From Veillonella sp. (GTDB taxonomy: Bacteria > Bacillota > Negativicutes > Veillonellales > Veillonellaceae), in assembly GCF_015058545.1 (NCBI RefSeq), contig NZ_SVCB01000059.1, positions 1 to 11,810 on the forward strand: 11,810 bases of DNA, in the 5' to 3' direction. Positions 6,703-11,810 of the stretch are shown piece after piece. The notes beneath the pieces were generated by a model that was given only the letters and a program-made list of their open reading frames with translations, was not told the origin of the DNA and made no database searches. Positions within the stretch are counted from its first letter, which is position 1, and each line of letters opens with the position of its first letter. The position numbers and the translations under genes are program-made.

Positions 6703-7929
6703 ATGAGTACAGCAAATATCGGCCCATTGTTGGCTGAATTGAATATAGATGTGGCGCAGGGGCTGTTTATCGTGGGTGCCGATCAAATTGAGGAAACACC
6801 CTTTGATTTAACCGGCACTTTGTTAGTCACTGATTTAGTAAATGGTGAAACAGTGTTGACAAATCTTAGTGCTGTTTTGAAAAAACGTTTCGGCGCCAAT
6901 AGTCAAGTTGATTTATATGGCGTGGCGCTTAGTGAAAATAATGCACTCGGCAAAGGGTTGCCGGTGAGTGATTTAAGCACGGCCGGCGCCTCCTATATGA
7001 CCAAACTGGAAGCGGAAATGGGGGAATCCCTGATTTGGGTATTGCTGCGTCGTTCGTCTGAACATACTGTTGAGACTTCAGGAAATGCCTCTAAAATCGA
7101 TTTAACGGGCCCGGAAGGGGCGGAAGCTGGAGACGGGTATGAATTTACCTTACAGCCGTTGATTGACGTGGTAGCGGCTTTAAGAGCACCGGACGGTTGC
7201 CCTTGGGATCGTTTGCAAACGCACAGTACCTTGCGCCGTTATCTTTTGGAAGAAGTATATGAAGTCCTCGAAGCCATCGATAATCAAGATATGGCCAATC
7301 TTCGCGAAGAGTTGGGCGACGTTTTGTTGCAAATTATATTCCATGCCCGTCTTGCGGAAGAACAGGGGCTTTTTACCGTTCAAGATATTATTGACGATAT
7401 AACGGCTAAAATGATTCGCCGTCATCCCCATGTGTTTGCCAAGGCTACATCGAAAGAATTAGCTACAACCCAGCTAAATTGGGAGGCTTTAAAGGCGCAA
7501 GAACCGGGTCATGACAAAAAAACTTTGCTTGGCGGCATCTCTAAGGGATTGCCTGCTTTATTGGGGGCGCAAAAACTGCAAGAAAAGGCCGCGAAGGTAG
7601 GTTTTGACTGGGATACTGAGCCTCCGGTGTGGGCCAAATTTGAAGAAGAAATTGCTGAATTTAAGGAGGCCATTGCCCAAAAAGACTATGAAAATGCAGA
7701 ATTAGAGGGCGGGGACGTGCTTTTTTCCTTGATTAATCTTCTAAGATGGTATAAAATAGGCGGTGAAAATGCACTAAACCGCACCAATAATAAGTTCCGC
7801 CAACGTTTTGCCCATGTAGAACGCTGTGTTAAAGACAGTGGAAAATCGTGGAAGGACTTTTCATTAGAAGAATTGGACTTATTTTGGGAATCGGCTAAAG
7901 TGTCTGAACAAAAACATTCATTGAAATGA
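6703..7929 (+). CDS. mazG: MazG-type nucleoside triphosphate pyrophosphohydrolase
   Basis: MazG hydrolyses (d)NTPs to NMP and pyrophosphate, cleaning damaged or excess nucleotides. The frame is open from 6595, but ATG 6703 has AAAAGGAGAT just before it and gives 408 residues. There are two MazG domains. The first follows LRAPDGCPWDRLQTH (Cys166) with metal-binding EEVYE at 183-187 and EELGD at 202-206. The second has EEEIAEF from 314 and EGGD at 335-338, where ELGD is usual; the acidic residues are kept. Residues 1-145 are not MazG. They resemble the C-terminal half of the tetrapyrrole-methylase domain fused to MazG in YabN-type proteins, but the catalytic N-terminal half is absent. The gene lies 50 bases after the flippase, probably in its operon, and its stop overlaps the hup promoter. 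Confidence 0.93.
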   Translation: MSTANIGPLLAELNIDVAQGLFIVGADQIEETPFDLTGTLLVTDLVNGETVLTNLSAVLKKRFGANSQVDLYGVALSENNALGKGLPVSDLSTAGASYMTKLEAEMGESLIWVLLRRSSEHTVETSGNASKIDLTGPEGAEAGDGYEFTLQPLIDVVAALRAPDGCPWDRLQTHSTLRRYLLEEVYEVLEAIDNQDMANLREELGDVLLQIIFHARLAEEQGLFTVQDIIDDITAKMIRRHPHVFAKATSKELATTQLNWEALKAQEPGHDKKTLLGGISKGLPALLGAQKLQEKAAKVGFDWDTEPPVWAKFEEEIAEFKEAIAQKDYENAELEGGDVLFSLINLLRWYKIGGENALNRTNNKFRQRFAHVERCVKDSGKSWKDFSLEELDLFWESAKVSEQKHSLK

Positions 7930-7949
7930 TTCGTAAGGCGTGATATACT
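7921..7949 (+). promoter_or_regulatory. Strong hup promoter
   Basis: TTGAAA (7921-7926), a 17-base spacer and TATACT (7944-7949) preceded by TG (extended -10, TGATATACT). The -35 box lies over the last codons of mazG. Such a strong promoter fits the abundance of HU protein. Confidence 0.85.
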
Positions 7950-8000
7950 CTTACAAGTTACAATGAATGGATACATTCTATTTTTTAAGGAGGTTCTGTC

Positions 8001-8303
8001 ATGAATAAAACAGAATTAATCGCAAGTGTTGCTCAGAAAGCCGAATTAACTAAAAAGGATGCTGAAAAAGCAGTTAAAGCTGTGTTCGACACAGTAGCTG
8101 AAGAATTAGCAAAAGGCGAAAAAGTTCAAGTTATCGGTTTCGGTACTTTTGAAGTTCGCGAACGTTCCGCTCGTGAAGGCCGTAACCCACAGACTGGCAA
8201 AGCTATTACAATTGCAGCTTCCAAATCCCCTGCATTCAAAGCCGGTAAACAGTTAAAAGAATTAGTAAACGTACAAACTAAAGTTAAACCTCGCAAAAAA
8301 TAA
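8001..8303 (+). CDS. hup: DNA-binding protein HU
   Basis: HU is the small dimeric nucleoid protein that bends and wraps DNA. The protein begins MNKTELIASVAQKAELTKKDAEKAV, has the core VIGFGTFEVRERSAREGRNPQTG and the beta-arm tip R61-N62-P63 with the intercalating proline, and ends the usual fold at about residue 90. It is 100 residues, some 10 longer than a typical HU, because of a basic tail (NVQTKVKPRKK) that could add DNA contacts. The ribosome site AAGGAGG (7988-7994) is near perfect. The gene has its own strong promoter (7921-7949) and a large terminator (8320-8396), so it forms a single-gene unit, although read-through from mazG is possible. HU is commonly found next to mazG in Firmicutes. 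Confidence 0.97.
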   Translation: MNKTELIASVAQKAELTKKDAEKAVKAVFDTVAEELAKGEKVQVIGFGTFEVRERSAREGRNPQTGKAITIAASKSPAFKAGKQLKELVNVQTKVKPRKK

Positions 8304-8319
8304 TTTGCCCGGTTTTAGA

Positions 8320-8396
8320 AGAGACCGCCCATGATGACAGCGTCGTTAAGACGGCTGTTACGATTGCCAATCGGAAATAAGGGGGTCTCTTTTTTT
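8320..8396 (+). terminator. Branched intrinsic terminator of hup
   Basis: AGAGACC (8320-8326) pairs over a distance with GGTCTCT (8384-8390), followed by T's to 8396. Enclosed are two further hairpins. 8335-8344 pairs with 8350-8360 (10 bp with one bulged G and one G-T wobble, loop GTTAA). CGATT/AATCG (8361-8365 with 8369-8373) has a 3-base loop. The whole would fold as a three-way junction directly before the U-tract, which is unusual for a simple terminator. Confidence 0.75.
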
Positions 8397-8439
8397 ATGC
8401 AAAAAAACAAGTTCTTTCCCGTTTCTAATTCGAAAAATA

Positions 8440-8448
8440 TGTTATAAT
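8440..8448 (+). promoter_or_regulatory. Extended -10 promoter of the glycosyltransferase
   Basis: TGTTATAAT (8440-8448) is a perfect extended -10 element. At 17 bases upstream (8420-8425, CGTTTC) there is no real -35 box, so the promoter probably depends on the TG extension. Transcription would begin near 8455, leaving a leader of only about 18 bases with the ribosome site AAGGAG at 8461-8466. Confidence 0.65.
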
Positions 8449-8472
8449 TGAAGAACAGGGAAGGAGACATTT

Positions 8473-9645
8473 ATGAGCAAGCCAGACAGAATACTCATAG
8501 TATCAGCTTCAATCGGTACAGGGCATACGCAAGCAGCTCGAGCCATTGAAGAGTATTGGGCACAGAAGAATCCTGATGCCATTATTACCCATGTAGATTT
8601 TTTAAATACGAACAGTTTTTCTTTTGACAACTTGATTAAAGAAACTTATATTAAGATGATTGACGTATTCCCTATGATGTACGATGTTATTTATCGCATG
8701 TCGCAAGGGGATAAAAAAGGCAGCACCGCGCAGACGGCGTTGTCATGGATGTTGAAGCGTCGTATGTTAAAACTGATTAATCGGGAAAAGCCGGATATTA
8801 TTATCTTCACTCATCCTTTTCCCTGTGGGGCGGCTTGTATTTTAAAACGCCAGCATTTAATTGATGTTCCCCTGGTAGCGGTAATTACTGATTTTCAGGT
8901 ACATCAATTCTGGGTGTACAAACAAATTGATGCCTATTTTGTAGGCACCACTTCGATGGTGGATGAATTATGTAAAGCCGGTATTCCGGCCGATAAAATT
9001 ACGATCACGGGTATTCCCGTACGCCGTACATTTTATGAGCATCGTTTAACCGAGTATAAGCATGCCTATCCGGTAAAGGTCCTCATTATGGGCGGTGGTC
9101 TCGGATTGGGCTGCGTGGAATCGGCGCTGCAGCATTTAGATGAAGTATCCGGTATTGATGAGCTTATTGTTATTACCGGACGCAATGCGGAGCTTTACGA
9201 AGGGCTTATGAGCATGCGCAAGAATTTGCGCACTCCTACGACGATATACGGCTATACTCTGGAAGTGGCCAAATTGATGCGGGAAGCGGCCATGTTGGTT
9301 ACCAAACCGGGTGGTTTGACCTGTATGGAAGCCGTTACGGTTGGCGTACCGATGGTTTTCTTCAGCGCCATTCCTGGGCAAGAAGAAGGGAATGCCGCCT
9401 TTTTTGAACAACAGGGTTTTGCCCGTTGGGTGCGTGATATTCATAATTTACACGCTGTAGTAACCGGTTTATTGGCTAATCCGGAACGATTACATGAGAT
9501 GTCGAGGGAAGAACTGCATTGGAAGCTGGATGGGGCAGCCAATATTGTCAGAGCAGTTCAGTGTTTGTTAGATGAACGCAAAAAGCCTGTCGGTGATGTT
9601 AATACGTCTGTTGGGGATGTTAAAAACTCTCTTGCGAAGCTTTAG
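8473..9645 (+). CDS. MGDG synthase/UgtP-type glycosyltransferase
   Basis: This is a GT-B glycosyltransferase (family GT28) with an N-terminal MGDG_synth domain. The family transfers sugars from UDP donors to diacylglycerol at the membrane (UgtP in Bacillus). Visible are the N-terminal glycine loop SASIGTGHTQAA (residues 11-22), FTHPFPCGA at 112-120, MGGGLGLG at 206-213 opening the C-terminal Rossmann half, and the donor-binding block TKPGGLTCMEA at 277-287, followed by PGQEEGNA at 301-308. The 390-residue length is normal. There is no signal peptide or clear membrane helix, so peripheral membrane association is likely. ATG 8473 follows AAGGAG at a good distance. The C-terminus ends in two degenerate copies of a seven-residue unit (PVGDVNT, SVGDVKN; 372-385) outside the fold. 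The acceptor cannot be read; glycolipid synthesis is the best guess. Confidence 0.88.
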   Translation: MSKPDRILIVSASIGTGHTQAARAIEEYWAQKNPDAIITHVDFLNTNSFSFDNLIKETYIKMIDVFPMMYDVIYRMSQGDKKGSTAQTALSWMLKRRMLKLINREKPDIIIFTHPFPCGAACILKRQHLIDVPLVAVITDFQVHQFWVYKQIDAYFVGTTSMVDELCKAGIPADKITITGIPVRRTFYEHRLTEYKHAYPVKVLIMGGGLGLGCVESALQHLDEVSGIDELIVITGRNAELYEGLMSMRKNLRTPTTIYGYTLEVAKLMREAAMLVTKPGGLTCMEAVTVGVPMVFFSAIPGQEEGNAAFFEQQGFARWVRDIHNLHAVVTGLLANPERLHEMSREELHWKLDGAANIVRAVQCLLDERKKPVGDVNTSVGDVKNSLAKL

Positions 9646-9660
9646 AATTTTTTGTACAAT
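9632..9660 (+). promoter_or_regulatory. Promoter of the small acidic gene
   Basis: TTGCGA (9632-9637), 17 bases, then TACAAT (9655-9660). It overlaps the last codons of the glycosyltransferase gene. A start near 9667 would leave a leader of about 45 bases. Confidence 0.55.
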
Positions 9661-9669
9661 GGACTAAAC

Positions 9670-9683
9670 ATCCCGAAGGGGAT
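9670..9683 (+). other. Small hairpin at the 5' end of the acidic-gene mRNA
   Basis: ATCCC-GAAG-GGGAT (9670-9683), then TGGGGTTTTG. If the promoter at 9632-9660 is right, this hairpin sits at the very 5' end of the transcript, where such hairpins often protect mRNA. It could also act as a weak terminator for the glycosyltransferase gene, but the stem is short and the T-run lies 5 bases away. Confidence 0.35.
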
Positions 9684-9711
9684 TGGGGTTTTGTATTAAA
9701 GGAGGATTCGT

Positions 9712-10041
9712 ATGGACGGCGACGCGCTGGAATCGTTTTATGAGAATTTAGGTTTTGAATTAGTTGAGATTGACGATCGGGAAACATTGTTCTATCAAAT
9801 TGATGATGATGGTGATTATGCCACGATTACCGATGAAGATGGCGGTGTGCCGACTTCGTTGAATGAACCGATTATTTTTAACCTATATGATGATATGGAT
9901 TCGTTTCAGTGGAGTGTGACAGTAGAAGATTCTGAATACTTTGGTGAATTATTTGCTCGCGTAGAAGATACGGACGAATTGCTTGCAGTATTAAAAGATA
10001 TTCGACAAGAAAATATGGCTCGTTATGACGATAGCCTTTAA
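9712..10041 (+). CDS. Small acidic protein of unknown function
   Basis: The protein has 109 residues and is very rich in Asp and Glu, starting MDGDALESFYENLGFELVEI. It has no signal peptide, membrane segment or cysteine. Alternating hydrophobic and acidic residues around 25-85 (LFYQIDDDGDYATITDEDGG, then SVTVEDSEYFGELFARVED) suggest a small beta-rich fold with a C-terminal helix (TDELLAVLKDIRQENMARY). The shape recalls DUF1292-type small acidic proteins of Firmicutes, but I cannot place it in that family with confidence. The ribosome site AAAGGAGG (9698-9705) is excellent and the start is unambiguous. It has its own promoter and is followed by a strong terminator (10106-10152). Nothing in the context reveals a job; it is real but uncharacterised. 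Confidence 0.85.
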   Translation: MDGDALESFYENLGFELVEIDDRETLFYQIDDDGDYATITDEDGGVPTSLNEPIIFNLYDDMDSFQWSVTVEDSEYFGELFARVEDTDELLAVLKDIRQENMARYDDSL

Positions 10042-10105
10042 TTAAAAGATTGACTTAATCGATGCCGGCCGGTAAAGGCTGCAGAATGATATATGCCAAG
10101 CAATG

Positions 10106-10152
10106 AAAAAGCTATCCATTATTGCACGTGTTGCAATGATGGATAGCTTTTT
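10106..10152. terminator. Strong bidirectional terminator
   Basis: AAAAAGCTATCCAT (10106-10119) pairs with 10139-10152. The stem continues through one T-G wobble and ATTGCA/TGCAAT to a 5-base loop (10127-10131), about 21 bp in all. A's on one side and T's on the other let it work in both directions. It serves the plus-strand acidic gene and the converging minus-strand DUF4198 gene. Confidence 0.9.
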
Positions 10153-10196
10153 AGTTGGGAGGGGAAAAATGAAAAAGCAAAATAATATTAAGTTAG

Positions 10197-10235
10197 ATTA
10201 ATCTTCTTGCGAATCAAATTAGTCTTCTTGCGGAT
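10197..10235 (-). repeat. 21-base-spaced duplication of a gene's 3' end
   Basis: Positions 10197-10214 and 10218-10235 match at 16 of 18 bases, offset by 21. Each copy carries the codons for QED followed by TAA in the frame of the DUF4198 gene. Directly after that gene's stop (10221-10219) the same frame reads FDSQED and a second TAA at 10200-10198. This looks like an old tandem duplication over the stop codon. Confidence 0.75.
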
Positions 10236-10965
10236 GGAGGGTGAAGCTTAGGCTAGTAAAGATTTTATCCTGCGTAGCCAAACCGTCAGATTGCGGATAC
10301 GGGAAGGCGAGTTCCACGCCGATAACATTCACGCTGCCATTGCGAACCGGTAAGTACGCTTTGCCGTCCACATCCGTTTTTTCAACAACCGTGTGATGAT
10401 TAATTAAATCCGGAATAATTTCTACATTCGGCATCGGACGACCTTCATGCAGCACCTGTACCGGCAAAATATCGCCTACATTAAGTTGCGTAGGGTCAAC
10501 TAACGGCACGATTTGATACGGAATATTCGGAATGGCTTTCGGTGTACCCACTTTATTCAGATAGTTAATGCTGTACTTAATGGCATGGGTTCCTTTAATA
10601 GCGCCCGGCACATCTTTCATAGGCGCATTGTGAACCTTTTTCTGACTATCTACGCTCCAATAGCCGTAATCGAAGACAATAACGGCTACGCTTGTGTTTT
10701 CATTTGGCGTAATGGTCACATGGTCGGCAAAATTTTGCTGTGGAATGGCTACGGGTTGAAAATCTTTCGTATAGCCGGTCAAAGATTTAACCATGCTTGG
10801 CTGATACGCATTATCTTCCGGTCCTTCGCCGAGCACAAGTTGTAATTGATCGAGACGCGGACCTACCCAAAGTCCGTGAGCAGAGGCTACACTTACCGCA
10901 GCGGTAGTTAAAAGAGCGGCGGCACATAATGAGGCGGTGGCTTTAAGCAATTTACTACGAATCAT
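10219..10965 (-). CDS. Secreted DUF4198-type protein, probably iron-regulated
   Basis: The frame is open to a GTG at 10974, but the ATG at 10965 has AAGGAG exactly 8 bases upstream (10979-10974) and is preferred, giving 248 residues. It starts with a signal peptide: MIRSK, a hydrophobic core LCAAALLTTAAVSV and a cut after ASA, so the mature protein would begin HGLWV. The body resembles DUF4198 proteins of bacterial envelopes (AHGLWVGP at the mature start, PYQIVPLVDPTQLNVGDILPVQVLHEGRPMPNVEI, DVDGKAYLPV), which have Ig/CNA-like beta folds and often occur with metal-uptake genes. Periplasmic location is inferred. The promoter's -35 box overlaps a Fur-box-like site. Metal handling at low iron is a reasonable guess from regulation and family, not shown by catalytic residues. 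It converges on the acidic gene. Confidence 0.85.
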   Translation of the reverse strand: MIRSKLLKATASLCAAALLTTAAVSVASAHGLWVGPRLDQLQLVLGEGPEDNAYQPSMVKSLTGYTKDFQPVAIPQQNFADHVTITPNENTSVAVIVFDYGYWSVDSQKKVHNAPMKDVPGAIKGTHAIKYSINYLNKVGTPKAIPNIPYQIVPLVDPTQLNVGDILPVQVLHEGRPMPNVEIIPDLINHHTVVEKTDVDGKAYLPVRNGSVNVIGVELAFPYPQSDGLATQDKIFTSLSFTLHPQED

Positions 10966-11050
10966 AGAACACACTCCTTGTCAAAAACCAATAAATACCA
11001 AAATACCTTTTATGAATGACTAAAACGCAGATGACATTCATATTATCCTC

Positions 11051-11079
11051 ATCATGACGTATAATTAGCCGCTTGTCAA
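11051..11079 (-). promoter_or_regulatory. Promoter of the DUF4198 gene
   Basis: On the minus strand TTGACA (11079-11074), 17 bases, then CATGAT (11056-11051). The -35 box is perfect and the -10 box weak. Transcription would begin near 11044, about 80 bases before the start codon. Confidence 0.6.
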
Positions 11080-11096
11080 TAATGGTTATCATTATT
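11078..11096 (-). promoter_or_regulatory. Fur box
   Basis: AATAATGGTTATCATTATT (11078-11096) matches the 19-base Fur consensus GATAATGATAATCATTATC at 15 positions. It overlaps the end of the -35 box of the minus-strand promoter, the expected place for a repressor. It could also be a site for another Fur-family regulator (for example Zur or PerR). A 7-bp inverted repeat (GCCGCTT 11068-11074, AAGCGGC 11115-11121) flanks it. Confidence 0.65.
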
Positions 11097-11169
11097 ATTT
11101 TTCATGATTAAAATAAGCGGCAGTAAGCTGTGAACGGAATCATGTGGTTTTGAAATGTATAGTAGCCGT

Positions 11170-11198
11170 TTGGTAAAGCCGTTTCTTTGCGGTATAAT
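11170..11198 (+). promoter_or_regulatory. Promoter of the ABC-F gene
   Basis: TTGGTA (11170-11175), 17 bases, then a perfect TATAAT (11193-11198). A start near 11205 gives a leader of about 58 bases. It lies about 74 bases from the Fur-like site, too far for that site to block it directly. Confidence 0.75.
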
Positions 11199-11262
11199 AA
11201 AAATAACGTATTAAATGAATTTAAATGGATAACAATCATCAAGAAAAAGGATTGAATAGATT

Positions 11263-11810
11263 ATGAACGTGTTAACATTACAGGACGTAAGTCAATCGTA
11301 CGGCACACGGCGATTATTTGAAGATGCCAATATGACCTTTACCGATAATAAACGCATCGGTTTAATTGGCGTTAACGGCACCGGTAAGTCAACCTTCATG
11401 CGCATGCTGGCAGGGCTTATTGAGCCGGAAAAAGGCACTATTTTGCGCAATGGTAAGGCATCGGTTTATTATTTGCCGCAAGCACCGGAATTTGACGAAG
11501 ACGCATCCTTATTGGAAAATATATTTTTAGCAGATCATCCGGTTTTAAAATTAGTCCGTGAATACGAACGCATGGACCAACAGCAGCCGGGCAGCCCGGA
11601 GCATTTAAAACTATTGAGCCGCATGGATACGGAAGGGGGCTGGCAGGTTGAGCAACAGGCCCGTACGATTTTAACTAAATTGGGTTTCTCCGATTTGATG
11701 CGGCCCGCTAAAGAACTAAGCGGCGGCCAGCGCCGGCGTTTGGCGTTGGGGCAGGCCCTGTTATATCCCAGTGATTTATTGCTTCTTGACGAACCGACTA
11801 ACCATTTGGA
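11263..11810 (+). CDS. ABC-F family ATPase (Uup-like), 3' truncated by window
   Basis: The first 182 residues of an ABC-F protein run to the window edge. These soluble ATPases have two nucleotide-binding domains and no membrane part; they act on ribosomes (translation factors, antibiotic protection) or, as Uup, on ribosome assembly and DNA. Seen are Walker A GVNGTGKST at 36-44, a YLPQAPEFDEDASLLENIF Q-loop segment at about 70-90, the ABC signature LSGGQRRRLALG from 152 and Walker B LLLLDEPTNHL ending at 182. The start VLTLQDVSQSYGTRRLFED and the LPQAPEFDED wording are closest to the Uup subgroup as I know it, but the linker and second domain are outside the window. ATG 11263 has only a modest AAAAGG (11245-11250), 12 bases upstream. 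Confidence 0.92.
   Translation, partial: MNVLTLQDVSQSYGTRRLFEDANMTFTDNKRIGLIGVNGTGKSTFMRMLAGLIEPEKGTILRNGKASVYYLPQAPEFDEDASLLENIFLADHPVLKLVREYERMDQQQPGSPEHLKLLSRMDTEGGWQVEQQARTILTKLGFSDLMRPAKELSGGQRRRLALGQALLYPSDLLLLDEPTNHL

Noticed and set aside
10169..10201. Ten-codon ORF MKKQNNIKLD with a strong GGGAGGGG ribosome site
   Set aside because: It sits just after a strong terminator with no promoter, overlaps the 3' repeat of the opposing gene, and is too short to support. The good ribosome site is the only reason to note it.
1..11810. CRISPR array, intact insertion sequence, toxin-antitoxin or defence genes
   Set aside because: No regularly spaced repeats, no transposase motifs in readable frames and no defence-type domain pairs were found on either strand.

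Overview
The window looks like chromosomal DNA of a member of the Negativicutes (Veillonella/Dialister-like, Firmicutes with an outer membrane). This is an inference from protein style and gene order (mfd, SpoVB/MurJ-like flippase, mazG, hup), from strong AGGAGG ribosome sites with consensus sigma-70-type promoters, and from a secreted DUF4198 protein. No species call is possible from the sequence alone.

Positions 1-1380 hold no intact gene. From the left there is a minus-strand terminator (45-77), then a hairpin-rich stretch full of stops. A frameshifted minus-strand remnant that reads like a small MazG-type protein follows (488-720), then AT-rich DNA. Next come a consensus promoter (881-909) and a well-preserved cobalamin riboswitch (951-1099) with its terminator (1147-1178), but no recognisable gene behind it. 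A second long hairpin terminator (1304-1358) and a minus-strand tRNA-Leu(UAG) with its own promoter and terminator (1384-1543) close the region. The riboswitch without a target is the most interesting observation here.

Positions 1584-8396 are a plus-strand housekeeping block. A short leader region with a possible 19-residue peptide, a promoter and a hairpin precedes mfd (transcription-repair coupling factor). It is followed closely by a multi-spanning SpoVB/MurJ-like lipid flippase, then mazG (two-domain NTP pyrophosphohydrolase with a shortened methylase-like N-terminus). hup (DNA-binding protein HU) has its own very strong promoter overlapping the end of mazG, and ends in an unusually large branched terminator.

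Positions 8440-10152 hold a glycosyltransferase of the MGDG-synthase/UgtP type and a small, very acidic protein of unknown function, each with its own promoter. A strong two-way terminator closes the unit. From the right, a minus-strand secreted DUF4198 protein (10219-10965) converges on it. Its promoter -35 box overlaps a good match to a Fur box, suggesting iron control. The window ends inside the first ATPase domain of an ABC-F (Uup-like) protein starting at 11263.

Overall this is mostly ordinary core genome. The accessory-looking part is the left 1.4 kb next to the 3' end of a tRNA gene. I do not see a CRISPR array, an intact insertion sequence, a toxin-antitoxin pair or a defence system.
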